Shown here piece by piece: positions 42,400 to 53,765 of a DNA stretch of 64,000 nt (position 1 is its first letter; every line of letters starts with the position of its first letter). Under the pieces are notes generated by a model. It was given only the letters and a program-made list of their open reading frames with translations. It was not told the origin of the DNA and made no database searches. The translations under genes were made by a program, and so were the position numbers. Source of the DNA: Duganella sp. SG902 (lineage in GTDB: Bacteria; Pseudomonadota; Gammaproteobacteria; Burkholderiales; Burkholderiaceae_D); NCBI RefSeq assembly GCF_013376005.1, contig NZ_JABMJK010000004.1, positions 496,001-560,000 of the forward strand, written 5' to 3'.

Positions 42400-43149
42400 A
42401 TGTGGCCTTATCCTAAAATCGTTGCACACCGCGGCGGCGGCACGCTGGCGCCGGAAAACACGGTGGCCGGCCTGCGCGCCGGCCTGGCCTACGGCTTCCG
42501 CGCCGTCGAGTTCGACGTCATGCTGTCGCGCGACGGCATCGGCATGGTGGTGCACGACCCCGAATTCGGCCGCACCGTGGCCGGGCGGGGCAGCGTGGCC
42601 GGCACCGATGCCGCCGTGCTGGCCGGAATGGACGCCGGCGCCTGGTTCGGCGCCGAATTTCGCGGCGAGCCAGTTCCGTTCTACACCCAGTTCATCGATT
42701 ATTGCAAGGCGCAGCGCATCTGGATGAACGTGGAGATCAAGCCGGCCGACGGTTTCGAGGCGCAAACCGGCGCCTGGGTGGCGAAAACGACACGCGAACG
42801 CTACGCCGCCGAACTGGCCGCCGGCGATCCGGCCGGCTATCCCTTGCTGTCCTCGTTCAGCTTCGCGGCGCTGGCGGCGGCCCGCGACGCCGCCCCCGAG
42901 CTGCCGCGCGGCTACCTGCTCGACCAGATCACGGCCGACTGGCAAGCGCAGGCCGAGACGCTGGGCGCGGTGGCCATCCACACCAACCACAAGCACCTGA
43001 CGCCGGAACTGGCGGCGCGCGTCAAGGCCGCCGGCTACGGCCTGTTCTGCTACACCGTCAACGAGCCGGCGCGTGGACGCGAGATCCTGGCCTGGGGTGT
43101 GGATGGTTTTTGCACCGACCGCATCGACCTGATCGGCCCTGCCTTCTGA
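42400..43149 (+). CDS. ugpQ: Glycerophosphodiester phosphodiesterase
   Basis: 249 residues, TIM-barrel GDPD family. The active-site elements are V-A-H-R-G-G near the N-terminus, A-P-E-N-T-V, E-F-D-V and M-N-V-E-I-K. It hydrolyses glycerophosphodiesters to glycerol 3-phosphate and an alcohol. Without a signal peptide it is cytosolic, like UgpQ. The start at 42400 is close to the divergent protease gene. Confidence 0.93.
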   Translation: MWPYPKIVAHRGGGTLAPENTVAGLRAGLAYGFRAVEFDVMLSRDGIGMVVHDPEFGRTVAGRGSVAGTDAAVLAGMDAGAWFGAEFRGEPVPFYTQFIDYCKAQRIWMNVEIKPADGFEAQTGAWVAKTTRERYAAELAAGDPAGYPLLSSFSFAALAAARDAAPELPRGYLLDQITADWQAQAETLGAVAIHTNHKHLTPELAARVKAAGYGLFCYTVNEPARGREILAWGVDGFCTDRIDLIGPAF

Positions 43150-43232
43150 GGCGGCGCTTTTCATAAAAATCTTTTCGCTCCCCGCGCGCCGTTCCGGGTA
43201 TATATTCTGGAAAAAAGAAGAAAGGGGAGAGC

Positions 43233-43874
43233 ATGCAGCCGGCGCTGACGTCGTACGCGGTCGCCACCTATCTGGACGCCGCCTTGAATCGCATGGATAT
43301 CGCGGTGTTCCTGGTCGATGCCGAGCTGCGCCTGCTGCACGCCAACGCCGCAGCGGCGGCCCTGCTGGAACGTGATACGGCTTTGCGGCGCCATGGCGAC
43401 AAACTGTTGCAGGACGCGCTGGGTGGCGAACGTACGCTGGCCCAGCTGGTGGCCACGGTGCTGAATGCGCCATCCGACATCGATGTTCCGCACGCGCTCA
43501 GCCTGCCGCGCCAGCAGCGCCAGCCCTTGCTGCTGACCGTGGTGCCTTATGTACCCTATGTGCCGACGCCGGGACTGCCATCGCTGCCGCCATGCGCGAT
43601 CGTGATGGCCAGCGATCCCGAGACCCACCGCCTGCCGCGCCAGCTGCTGATGGAGCTGTTCGACCTGACCCCGGCCGAGGCCGGCGTGGCGCAGGCGCTG
43701 GCGCATGGCGAGGCGCTGGAGGACATCGCGGCGGCGCTGGACATCAGCATGCACACCGTGAAGACCCATCTGCAAAAGCTGTTCCGCAAAACCGGCACGC
43801 GGCGCCAGGGCGAGCTGGTCTCGATCCTGCACGGCATGCCGGCCGCCTGTGTGCAGGCTCAGTCGTTCGAGTGA
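43233..43874 (+). CDS. PAS-LuxR transcriptional regulator
   Basis: 213 residues. An N-terminal PAS-like sensor (A-L-N-R-M-D-I-A-V-F-L-V-D-A-E-L-R-L-L-H-A-N) and a C-terminal LuxR-type HTH (L-T-P-A-E-A-G-V-A-Q-A-L and S-M-H-T-V-K-T-H-L-Q-K-L-F-R-K). A run of Val-Pro-Tyr residues sits between. Clean GGGGAGAG ribosome site. The target genes are not known; the next gene is a small secreted protein. Confidence 0.88.
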   Translation: MQPALTSYAVATYLDAALNRMDIAVFLVDAELRLLHANAAAAALLERDTALRRHGDKLLQDALGGERTLAQLVATVLNAPSDIDVPHALSLPRQQRQPLLLTVVPYVPYVPTPGLPSLPPCAIVMASDPETHRLPRQLLMELFDLTPAEAGVAQALAHGEALEDIAAALDISMHTVKTHLQKLFRKTGTRRQGELVSILHGMPAACVQAQSFE

Positions 43875-43959
43875 TGCCATGCCGCCGGCGCTTGCCTAGA
43901 CTTGTGGAAGCGCCACTGTCGCATGGCGCCACATCACAACAAGACCAGGAGCATTCATC

Positions 43960-44394
43960 ATGAACGACAAGTACAGCAAGTGGCTGGCGGGCGCGGCCCT
44001 GTGCGCCGCCGCGCTGGGAGCGCAGGCGCAGCAGGGCGACGACAGCGTGACCATTCCGGCGCCGCGCCTGAAAATCGAGTTGCCGGCAAAGCAATACCAT
44101 ATGACGGTGGCGGATCTCAACGAGTTCCGCGGCGCGTACCAGCTGTCCAATGGACAGATCCTGCGGCTGCGCGGCATCGGCACCGTGCTGTATGGCGAGA
44201 TCGACGACCAGGGCGAACACCGCATGGTCGCCGCCAGCCGCAACACCTTCGTCGCGCTGGACCGCAAGCTGCAGGTGCGCATCGACCGCGAGCAATATGG
44301 CGAGCCGGGCGGCGAAGTGCTGATGGCGGTGCCGGTGCGGAGCGCCGAAACCGGGGAAATCGGCGAGCATGTGGTGAGGTTGGCGGCGCGTTAG
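43960..44394 (+). CDS. Small exported protein of unknown function
   Basis: 144 residues. Signal peptide M-N-D-K-Y-S-K-W-L-A-G-A-A-L-C-A-A-A-L-G-A-Q-A with cleavage after AQA/Q. The mature part is beta-rich (L-K-I-E-L-P, Y-H-M-T-V-A-D-L-N-E-F, I-L-R-L-R-G-I-G-T-V-L-Y-G-E). No cysteine in the mature part. Family not recognised. Confidence 0.75.
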   Translation: MNDKYSKWLAGAALCAAALGAQAQQGDDSVTIPAPRLKIELPAKQYHMTVADLNEFRGAYQLSNGQILRLRGIGTVLYGEIDDQGEHRMVAASRNTFVALDRKLQVRIDREQYGEPGGEVLMAVPVRSAETGEIGEHVVRLAAR

Positions 44395-44463
44395 TGGGGA
44401 AACCGGGCGCTGGCTGTGGCATAATCCATCTTTTGCACCGGCCAGCTTTTACCCCCATACGAC

Positions 44464-47073
<2,610 letters not shown>

Positions 47074-47108
47074 CGCCGCCTGATCCGCCGCAACGCAGTG
47101 CCCATGCG

Positions 47109-47140
47109 GCCTGCGCACGTCCCGCGGGGCGTGCGCGGGC
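47109..47140 (+). terminator. GC-rich hairpin after alaS (possible terminator)
   Basis: GCC..GCGCACG and CGTGCGC..GGC pair around an inner CCC/GGG stem. No T-run follows, so it is a weak terminator candidate or an attenuation structure just before the tusA promoter. Confidence 0.4.
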
Positions 47141-47142
47141 CG

Positions 47143-47199
47143 TTGTCGTATGACGAGTCCTGTTGTATACTTTCCAGTTCCCGTTGCAAACTTGCAACG
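47143..47199 (+). promoter_or_regulatory. Promoter and palindromic operator upstream of tusA
   Basis: TTGTCG (47143-47148) and TATACT (47166-47171) are spaced 17 bases apart. Just past the predicted transcription start a perfect palindrome, CGTTGCAA-AC-TTGCAACG (47182-47199), lies about 50 bases before the start codon, as a repressor operator would. Confidence 0.55.
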
Positions 47200-47250
47200 T
47201 ACAACGAACTATTTTGGTGCGGCGCGTCATCAGCCCGGAAAAGGAGTAGT

Positions 47251-47544
47251 ATGACGACACCTCCCCACAAACGAGCGGGTTTCTTGATGAGCGAAACGAT
47301 ACTTGAAAACGACACCATCGAATTCCAGAAGGAATTGGATGCACGTGGCCTGAACTGCCCATTGCCTATCCTTAAGGCCAAGAAAGCGCTGGCCGAGCTG
47401 CAAAGCGGCGAAGTACTGCGCATCATGGCGACCGACCCGGGTTCCGTGCGCGATTTCCAGGCTTTCTGCAAACAAACCGGCAACGCCCTGTTGTCGCACG
47501 TCCAGATCGGCCGTGAGTTTGTCTTTTTGATGCAGCGCAAATAA
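47251..47544 (+). CDS. tusA: TusA-family sulfurtransferase
   Basis: 97 residues. The family signature D-A-R-G-L-N-C-P-L-P-I-L-K-A-K-K-A-L is at residues 30-47, with the catalytic Cys36. TusA-like proteins carry persulfide sulfur for tRNA thiolation or other sulfur-transfer paths. The start at 47251 has a strong AAGGAG; an internal ATG at 47287 would give the shorter common TusA form. Which start is used is not certain. Confidence 0.9.
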   Translation: MTTPPHKRAGFLMSETILENDTIEFQKELDARGLNCPLPILKAKKALAELQSGEVLRIMATDPGSVRDFQAFCKQTGNALLSHVQIGREFVFLMQRK

Positions 47545-47619
47545 CAGCCGCTGTATTTTTCCTTCAAGAACGTCGTCTGAAAGATTTATTTTTTAGACGA
47601 TTTCCACTAGCTAAAAAAC

Positions 47620-47667
47620 GCACGATCGTGCTTAAATTTCTTGTGTGAGGCTGATTTCTCATATAAT
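47620..47667 (+). promoter_or_regulatory. -10 element and palindrome upstream of etfB
   Basis: TATAAT (47662-47667) is a perfect -10, 53 bases before the etfB start; TTGTGT (47641-47646) is a -35-like hexamer at a short 15-base spacing. GCACGATCGTGC (47620-47631) is a perfect 12-bp palindrome just upstream and could be an operator. Confidence 0.5.
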
Positions 47668-47719
47668 CTAGCCCACATTGTTCGTCCCGAATTCTTATTT
47701 TTCCCACAAAGGCACAGCT

Positions 47720-48469
47720 ATGAAAGTCTTGGTACCCGTCAAACGTGTGGTCGACTACAACGTCAAGGTGCGTGTGAAGTCCGACGGCACCGGCGTCGAT
47801 ATCGCCAACGTCAAAATGTCGATGAACCCGTTCGACGAGATCGCGGTGGAGGAAGCCACCCGCCTGAAAGAAGCTGGCAAAGTAACCGAAGTGGTAGCCG
47901 TGTCCGCTGGCGTGACCCAGTGCCAGGAAACCCTGCGCACCGCCATGGCGATCGGCGCCGACCGCGGCATCCTGGTGGAGACCGCCACCGAGCTGGAGCC
48001 GCTGGCCGTGGCCAAGCTGCTGAAGGCGCTGGCCGACAAGGAACAGCCGCAACTGATCATCCTGGGCAAGCAAGCCATCGACGACGACTCCAACCAGACC
48101 GGCCAGATGCTGGCCGCGCTGCTGGGCTGGCCGCAAGCGACCTTCGCCTCGAAAGTGGTGCTGGAAGACGGCAAGGCCACCGTCACCCGCGAGGTGGACG
48201 GCGGCCTGGAAACCCTGGCGCTGACCCTGCCGGCCATCGTCACCACCGACCTGCGCCTGAACGAGCCGCGCTACGTGACCCTGCCGAACATCATGAAGGC
48301 CAAGAAAAAGCCGCTGGACGTGACCAAGCCGGAAGAGCTGGGCGTGGACGTCACCCCGCGCCTGAAGACCGTCAAGGTCGCCGAGCCTGCCAAGCGCTCG
48401 GCCGGCATCATCGTGCCGGACGCCGCCACCCTGGTCGCCAAGCTGCGCACCGAAGCTAAAGTCATCTAA
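47720..48469 (+). CDS. etfB: Electron transfer flavoprotein subunit beta
   Basis: 249 residues. [19 protein letters not shown] is the classic start, and the AMP-binding region follows. With EtfA it forms a heterodimer that carries electrons from acyl-CoA dehydrogenases to the quinone pool. It is followed 12 bases later by etfA. Confidence 0.97.
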   Translation: MKVLVPVKRVVDYNVKVRVKSDGTGVDIANVKMSMNPFDEIAVEEATRLKEAGKVTEVVAVSAGVTQCQETLRTAMAIGADRGILVETATELEPLAVAKLLKALADKEQPQLIILGKQAIDDDSNQTGQMLAALLGWPQATFASKVVLEDGKATVTREVDGGLETLALTLPAIVTTDLRLNEPRYVTLPNIMKAKKKPLDVTKPEELGVDVTPRLKTVKVAEPAKRSAGIIVPDAATLVAKLRTEAKVI

Positions 48470-48481
48470 AGGAAATCCAAC

Positions 48482-49414
48482 ATGGTCGCATTAGTTATCG
48501 CAGAACACGACAACGCCAGCCTGAAGGCCAGCACCCTGCACACCGTCACCGCCGCCGCGCAAGCGGGCGGCGAGGTGCACGTGCTGGTGGCCGGCTCCAA
48601 CGCGGGCGCCGCCGCCGCCGCCGCCGCCGCTATCGCCGGCGTCTCGAAAGTGCTCCACGCCGACGCCGCCCACTTCGCTGACGGCCTGGCCGAAAACGTC
48701 GCCGAGCAGGCGCTGGCCGTGGCTGGCTCCTACAGCCACATCCTGGCCCCGGCCACCGCCTACGGCAAGAACATCCTGCCGCGCGTGGCCGCCAAGCTGG
48801 ACGTCGCGCAGATTTCGGAGATCACCAAGGTCGATTCGCCGGACACCTTCGAGCGTCCCATCTACGCCGGCAACGCCATCGCCACCGTGCAATCGGGCGA
48901 CAAGGTCAAAGTCATCACCGTGCGTTCGACCGGCTTCGACGCCGCCGCCGCCAGCGGTGGTTCGGCCGCCGTGGAAACCGTGGCCGCCGTCGCGGACATC
49001 GGCAAGTCGGCCTTCGTCGGCCGCGAAGTGGCCAAGTCGGACCGTCCGGAACTGACCGCCGCCAAGATCATCGTCTCGGGCGGGCGCGGCATGGGCTCGG
49101 GCGAAGCGTTCAAGATCCTGGAACCGCTGGCCGACAAGCTGAACGCCGCCATGGGCGCCTCGCGCGCCGCCGTGGACGCCGGCTACGTGCCGAACGACTG
49201 GCAGGTTGGCCAGACCGGCAAGATCGTCGCGCCCAACCTGTACATCGCGGTCGGCATCTCCGGCGCGATCCAGCACCTGGCCGGCATGAAGGACTCGAAA
49301 ACCATCGTCGCCATCAACAAAGATCCGGAAGCGCCGATCTTCTCCGTTGCCGACTACGGCATCGTAGGCGACCTGTTCGAAGTCGTGCCACAACTGGTTG
49401 CTGAACTGGGCTAA
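48482..49414 (+). CDS. etfA: Electron transfer flavoprotein subunit alpha
   Basis: 310 residues. The C-terminal FAD-binding signature [16 protein letters not shown] is present, followed by [13 protein letters not shown]-binding half of ETF; partner of EtfB and of the acyl-CoA dehydrogenase two features downstream. An Ala-rich stretch near residue 45 is an unremarkable feature of GC-rich DNA. Confidence 0.97.
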   Translation: MVALVIAEHDNASLKASTLHTVTAAAQAGGEVHVLVAGSNAGAAAAAAAAIAGVSKVLHADAAHFADGLAENVAEQALAVAGSYSHILAPATAYGKNILPRVAAKLDVAQISEITKVDSPDTFERPIYAGNAIATVQSGDKVKVITVRSTGFDAAAASGGSAAVETVAAVADIGKSAFVGREVAKSDRPELTAAKIIVSGGRGMGSGEAFKILEPLADKLNAAMGASRAAVDAGYVPNDWQVGQTGKIVAPNLYIAVGISGAIQHLAGMKDSKTIVAINKDPEAPIFSVADYGIVGDLFEVVPQLVAELG

Positions 49415-49435
49415 AAAACCGCGTAAAGCACACTC

Positions 49436-49479
49436 AGGCCACGCTGATCCGGAACGCCGGATCCCGTGGCCTTATTTTT
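49436..49479 (+). terminator. Rho-independent terminator after etfA
   Basis: Outer stem AGGCCACG with CGTGGCCT and inner stem GATCCGG with CCGGATC, separated by a small internal loop, then TATTTTT. It should end etfBA transcription before the acyl-CoA dehydrogenase gene. Confidence 0.9.
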
Positions 49480-49483
49480 AACC

Positions 49484-49546
49484 GCGTCATTCCCGCGCAG
49501 GCGGGAATCCATGCTGAGCATGGGCTCCCGCCTGCGCGGGCGCGAC
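49484..49546. repeat. REP-like inverted repeat
   Basis: Left arm with CATTCCCGCGCAGGCGGGAAT (shown in part) and a degenerate right arm CCCGCCTGCGCGGG. Same core as the element at 8219. Lies between the etfA terminator and the acyl-CoA dehydrogenase ribosome site. Confidence 0.75.
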
Positions 49547-49563
49547 AGCGAAGGAGACATAAG

Positions 49564-51354
49564 ATGCCATATCAAGCACCGATCAAAGACATGCTGTTCG
49601 TGATGAACGAACTGGCCGACCTGCACGCCGTGAGCCAGCTGCCGGGCTGCGAGGACGCCACCCCGGAAACCGCCGAAGCCGTGCTGGAGGAAAGCGCGAA
49701 ATTCGTCGCCGGCGAAATCGCCCCGCTGAACCACGCGGGCGACAAGGAGCCCAGCTACTGGACCAAGGACGGGGTGATCACCTCCAAGGGTTTCAAGGAA
49801 GCGTTCCGCCAGTTCGCCGACGCCGGCTGGCAGGGCCTGCAGCACCCGACCGACTTCGGCGGCCAAGGCTTGCCGAAGCTGATCGGCACCCCGTGCGTGG
49901 AGATGCTGCACGGCGCCAACCTGTCGTTCGCGCTGTGCCCGCTGCTGTCGGACGGCGCCATCGAAGCGCTGCTGATGGCCGGCAGCGACGAGCAGAAAGC
50001 CACCTACCTGGAGCCGCTGGTGACCGGCAAGTGGACCGGCACCATGAACCTGACCGAGCCGCAGGCCGGCTCCGACCTGGCCGCCGTGCGCACCCGCGCC
50101 GAACCGCAGGCCGACGGCAGGTACAAGATTTTCGGCACCAAGATCTTCATCACCTACGGTGACCACGACATGACCGAAAACATCGTCCACCTGGTGCTGG
50201 CGCGCACGCCGGACGCGCCGCCGGGCGTGAAGGGCATCTCGCTGTTCATCGTGCCGAAGTTCCTGGTGAACAAGGACGGCTCGCTGGGCGCGCGCAACGA
50301 CGCGCACTGCGTGTCGATCGAGCACAAGCTGGGCATCAAGGCCTCGCCGACCGCCGTGCTGCAATTCGGCGACAATGGCGGCGCCATCGGCACCCTGGTG
50401 GGAGAAGAGAACCGCGGCCTCGAATACATGTTCATCATGATGAACGCGGCGCGCTTTGGCGTCGGCATGCAGGGCATCGGCCTGTCGGAGCACGCCTACC
50501 AGCACGCGCTGGCCTACGCCAAGGACCGCGTGCAGTCGCGCGACCTGAACGGCTCGCCGGCCGGTGTGGCCATCATCAACCATCCGGACGTGCGCCGCCT
50601 GCTGATGAACATGCGTTCCCAGACCGAGGCGGCGCGCGCGCTGGCCTACGTCGGCGCCTCGCTGTACGACCGGGCGCACCACAGCGCCGACGCCGACGAG
50701 CGCGCGCAAAGCCAGGCCGTGTACGAATACCTGGTGCCGATCATCAAGGGCTGGTCGACCGAACTGTCGCAGGACGTCACGCGCGACGGCGTGCAGATCC
50801 ACGGCGGCATGGGCTTCATCGAGGAGACCGGCGCGGCGCAGCACTACCGCGACGCCAAGATCCTGACCATCTACGAAGGCACGACCGCCATCCAGGCCAA
50901 CGACCTGATCGGCCGCAAGACCGTGCGCGACGCCGGCAAGGTGGCCAAGGGCCTGATCGCGCAAGTGCGCGCGACCGAAGCCGAGTTGGCCAAGCTGGAA
51001 GGGGCCGACTTCGCCGCCATCCGCAAGCACCTGGCGCAGGGCGCGGCCGACCTGGAGGCGGTGGTGGATTACGTGGTGGCCAACATCAAGGCCGACATCA
51101 AGGGCGTGTTCGCAGGCAGCGTGCCGTACCTGAAGCTGGCCGGCATCGTGCTGGGCGGCTGGCAGATGGCGCGCGCGGCCGTGATCGCGCAGCGGAAGCT
51201 GGCTGCCGGCGAAGGCGACGCCAGCTTCTACAAAGCCAAGATCGGCACCACGCGCTTCTTCGCCGACCACTTCCTGAGCCAATCGTCGGGCATCCGCACC
51301 TCGATCGTCGACGGCAGTTCGGGCGTGCTGGCGCTCGACCTCGATCAGTTCTAA
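49564..51354 (+). CDS. Acyl-CoA dehydrogenase (FadE/DmdC-like, about 600 residues)
   Basis: 596 residues, the long type of bacterial acyl-CoA dehydrogenase with an extra C-terminal helical domain. The catalytic Glu lies in I-L-T-I-Y-E-G-T-T-A-I-Q near residue 435; FAD contacts in N-L-T-E-P-Q-A-G-S-D-L. It oxidises an acyl-CoA to the enoyl-CoA and hands electrons to ETF, which is encoded just upstream. Chain length is not predictable. Good AAGGAG site. A terminator separates it from etfA, so it has its own promoter or reads through. Confidence 0.93.
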   Translation: MPYQAPIKDMLFVMNELADLHAVSQLPGCEDATPETAEAVLEESAKFVAGEIAPLNHAGDKEPSYWTKDGVITSKGFKEAFRQFADAGWQGLQHPTDFGGQGLPKLIGTPCVEMLHGANLSFALCPLLSDGAIEALLMAGSDEQKATYLEPLVTGKWTGTMNLTEPQAGSDLAAVRTRAEPQADGRYKIFGTKIFITYGDHDMTENIVHLVLARTPDAPPGVKGISLFIVPKFLVNKDGSLGARNDAHCVSIEHKLGIKASPTAVLQFGDNGGAIGTLVGEENRGLEYMFIMMNAARFGVGMQGIGLSEHAYQHALAYAKDRVQSRDLNGSPAGVAIINHPDVRRLLMNMRSQTEAARALAYVGASLYDRAHHSADADERAQSQAVYEYLVPIIKGWSTELSQDVTRDGVQIHGGMGFIEETGAAQHYRDAKILTIYEGTTAIQANDLIGRKTVRDAGKVAKGLIAQVRATEAELAKLEGADFAAIRKHLAQGAADLEAVVDYVVANIKADIKGVFAGSVPYLKLAGIVLGGWQMARAAVIAQRKLAAGEGDASFYKAKIGTTRFFADHFLSQSSGIRTSIVDGSSGVLALDLDQF

Positions 51355-51452
51355 AAATCCGGGGTCAGGTCCGTCATTTCGTCATTCAGGAACTTTCGCC
51401 GCCTTTTTTAGTTCCCGTGTGACGAAATGGAAGACCTGACCCCGGAGTTTTT
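51353..51452. repeat. Inverted repeat with CCGGGGTCAGG termini
   Basis: Ends AAAAATCCGGGGTCAGGTC and GACCTGACCCCGGAG..TTTTT are inverted; inner arms (GTCATTTCGTCA and TGACGAAATGG) also pair, with a less regular centre. Same termini as the element at 39788. A T-run at the right end could terminate the acyl-CoA dehydrogenase transcript. Confidence 0.85.
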
Positions 51453-51472
51453 TATGGCCTCGGAGGGTTTTT

Positions 51473-52216
51473 ATGCGGATCGCTGTCGTTTCTGATGTTC
51501 ATGGTAATTTGCCGGCGCTGGAGGCGGTGGCGGCCGATATCGCGCGGCGCGGCGTGGACAGGGTCGTCAATCTTGGCGACAGTCTGTCCGGGCCGCTGCT
51601 GGCGCTGGAGACCGCGCGCTTTCTGATGGCGCGCGATTGGGTCCATTTGGCCGGCAATCATGAGCGGCAGATTTTGCGGCCGCATCAGCGCACCGCGTCC
51701 GATGTCCACGCCCATGCGCAACTGGGCGAGGCCGAACTGGCCTGGCTGGCGACCTTGCAGCCCAGCCTGCGGCTGAATCCCGAGGTGCTGCTCTGCCACG
51801 GCACCCCGCGCAGCGATCACGAGTATTTTCTGGAAACGGTGGAGCCGGACGGCGTGCGTCTTGCCACGCCGGCGGAAATCGAAATGCGCAGGGCCGGCGC
51901 CGAGGCGGCCTTGATTGCCTGCGGCCATACCCATGTGCCGCGCGCGCTGCGCTCGGCGTCGGGCGGTCTGATCGTCAATCCCGGCAGCGTCGGCCTGCAG
52001 GCTTACGATGACGATCATCTTCACTATCACGTCATGCAGAACGGCGCCCCCGATGCGCGCTACGCCATCGTCGAACGCGGCGCGCACGGCTGGTCGGCCG
52101 CGCTGATTGCCGTCCCTTACGATTGGCGCCCCATGGCCGCGCTGGCCGAACGCAATGGCCGCCCGGACTGGGCGCACGCCATCGCCACCGGCTACGCTAA
52201 GCCATCACATCAATAA
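51473..52216 (+). CDS. Metallophosphoesterase (YfcE/MPP superfamily)
   Basis: 247 residues. Metal-binding motifs D-V-H-G-N (residues 8-12), G-D-S (35-37), G-N-H-E (residues about 61-64) and G-H-T-H near residue 152 are all present. A cytosolic phosphodiesterase or phosphatase; the substrate is not known. Strong GGAGG ribosome site. It overlaps the convergent proline dehydrogenase gene by 20 bases. Confidence 0.9.
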   Translation: MRIAVVSDVHGNLPALEAVAADIARRGVDRVVNLGDSLSGPLLALETARFLMARDWVHLAGNHERQILRPHQRTASDVHAHAQLGEAELAWLATLQPSLRLNPEVLLCHGTPRSDHEYFLETVEPDGVRLATPAEIEMRRAGAEAALIACGHTHVPRALRSASGGLIVNPGSVGLQAYDDDHLHYHVMQNGAPDARYAIVERGAHGWSAALIAVPYDWRPMAALAERNGRPDWAHAIATGYAKPSHQ

Positions 52217-53162
52217 TCGCCTGGTACACGCGCACCGGCTCCTCGGCTATGCGGTTGAGCACGTAGAGGAAGTGTTCCTGCCCGAACACGGCGTACTCGC
52301 GGGTCGGGAAGCCGCGCGCCTGCAGGGCGTCGATTTGCTCGGTGCCCAGCCCGATCAGCGATTCGAATTCAAACCAGCGCGGGTCGATGCGCTCCTGCAG
52401 GACCAGGTCGCTGATATTGGCCTGGATGCCGCGGTCATGCGTGGCGATCGAGCATTTGTGGCCGCTCAGCAGCAGTTCCTGCGCGTAACGGCGGTAGGCG
52501 GTGGCCAGCTCGGGGCTGTTGCGCGCGTGCGCCACCCCCTCCGGCTCCAGGAAGGCGCCTTTCACCAGCCGGATGCGGCCCGGCAGTTTCATCAGCGCCG
52601 GCAGGTCCCGCGCCGTGCGGTGGCGCTTGGCCGGCACCGTGATGCCGACGTTGCGCAAATCATCCTCGACATGCAGCCGCGTGTAGATGGCGTAGATGTC
52701 GTCGGCGCGGTCGATGCCTTCCATCGAGATCATCACCTCGCGGTTGATCTCGGCGGCGGCCAGCGCGATGCGGCGCGCGTTGCGGTAGCCCAGCTCGCTG
52801 TCCACCAGCGAACCCACGTGCGACAGGTCGAACGAGATCGAGCAGTTCAGGTTGCGCTGGCCGATGGCGCGCACCAGTTCCATGAAGACTTCCGTCTCGG
52901 CCATGGCGAACGCCTCGTCGCGCACGCTTTCGCCCATGTATTCGGCCGACGCCGCATGGCCGCGCGCGATGATTTGCTCGACGCGCCGCAAGGCCTCATC
53001 GACAGTGTGCCCGGCCACGTAGCGCTGCGACACCTTGTGCATATACGGCCGCAGCAGCGGATCGTTGCAGAACCTTTCCTTGGCCGCCTCGTCCAGCGCG
53101 AGGGCACGCAGCGCGCCGGCGGCCTGATCCACCAGCGGCTGCCATTCGGCGGGGAAGTTCAT
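52197..53162 (-). CDS. Proline dehydrogenase (monofunctional PRODH)
   Basis: 321 residues, the typical length of a stand-alone PRODH. Segments N-L-N-C-S-I-S-F-D-L-S-H-V-G, E-I-N-R-E-V-M-I-S-M-E-G and R-L-V-K-G-A-F-L-E are family features, and the C-terminal Y-A-V-F-G-Q-E-H-F-L-Y-V-L-N-R fits the proline-binding helix. It oxidises proline to pyrroline-5-carboxylate with FAD. The start at 53162 overlaps the stop of the upstream glycine-zipper gene (ATGA). No P5C dehydrogenase gene is adjacent. Confidence 0.9.
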   Translation of the reverse strand: MNFPAEWQPLVDQAAGALRALALDEAAKERFCNDPLLRPYMHKVSQRYVAGHTVDEALRRVEQIIARGHAASAEYMGESVRDEAFAMAETEVFMELVRAIGQRNLNCSISFDLSHVGSLVDSELGYRNARRIALAAAEINREVMISMEGIDRADDIYAIYTRLHVEDDLRNVGITVPAKRHRTARDLPALMKLPGRIRLVKGAFLEPEGVAHARNSPELATAYRRYAQELLLSGHKCSIATHDRGIQANISDLVLQERIDPRWFEFESLIGLGTEQIDALQARGFPTREYAVFGQEHFLYVLNRIAEEPVRVYQAIIDVMA

Positions 53163-53749
53163 CGGCGGATGATGCTGCCGTTGGCGTTTTGCACGCGGTC
53201 GCCGGTCAGCATTTGCGGGTCGTGATCGAAGTGGAAGCTGGCCTGGCGGCCGTTGTCGTACTGCACGTGCACGGTCCACTGCTTGGTGGACTTGGCTTTC
53301 TCCTCGATCTTCTTGCCGGCGTAGGCGCCGCCGGCCGCGCCGGCCACGGTGGCCAGCTGGCGGCCGTGGCCGCTGCCGACCTGGTTGCCGAGCAGGGCGC
53401 CGGCCACGCCGCCGGCGATCACGCCCAGCGCGCTGCCTTCGCCGGCTTTTTCACCGAGCACCACCGAGGTGACCTTGCCGCAGTCGCGGCACTCGCCCGG
53501 CTTGGCCGGGCTGGCCTTGTACTGGGCCTTGGCCAGCGCCAGCGACTTGTCGTACTCGGACTTGGCGTCGCGCAGGCATTGCATGCGCTGGCCGGAATCC
53601 TGCTCGTCGGCGCACAGCTTTTTATCCTCGGCGTAGCGGGTGGCCAGGCGCTTGGTTTCGGCGTTGTATTGTTCTTTCGGGCTTTGCGCCTGCGCCGCGG
53701 AGGCCAGGCTGGCCAGCAGCACGGCGGCCATGATGGAACGGTTGGACAT
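53159..53749 (-). CDS. Glycine-zipper 2TM-domain exported protein
   Basis: 196 residues. Signal peptide M-S-N-R-S-I-M-A-A-V-L-L-A-S-L-A-S-A-A-Q-A. A Gly-rich double helix (G-V-I-A-G-G-V-A-G-A-L-L-G-N-Q-V-G-S-G) of the glycine-zipper type spans residues about 125-155, followed by a basic strand region. Two Cys in C-R-D-C and two more near residue 50. Outer-membrane or periplasmic; function of the family is unknown. Strong AAGGAG start at 53749. Confidence 0.85.
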   Translation of the reverse strand: MSNRSIMAAVLLASLASAAQAQSPKEQYNAETKRLATRYAEDKKLCADEQDSGQRMQCLRDAKSEYDKSLALAKAQYKASPAKPGECRDCGKVTSVVLGEKAGEGSALGVIAGGVAGALLGNQVGSGHGRQLATVAGAAGGAYAGKKIEEKAKSTKQWTVHVQYDNGRQASFHFDHDPQMLTGDRVQNANGSIIRR

Positions 53750-53765
53750 GTTGTTCTCCTTGTTG

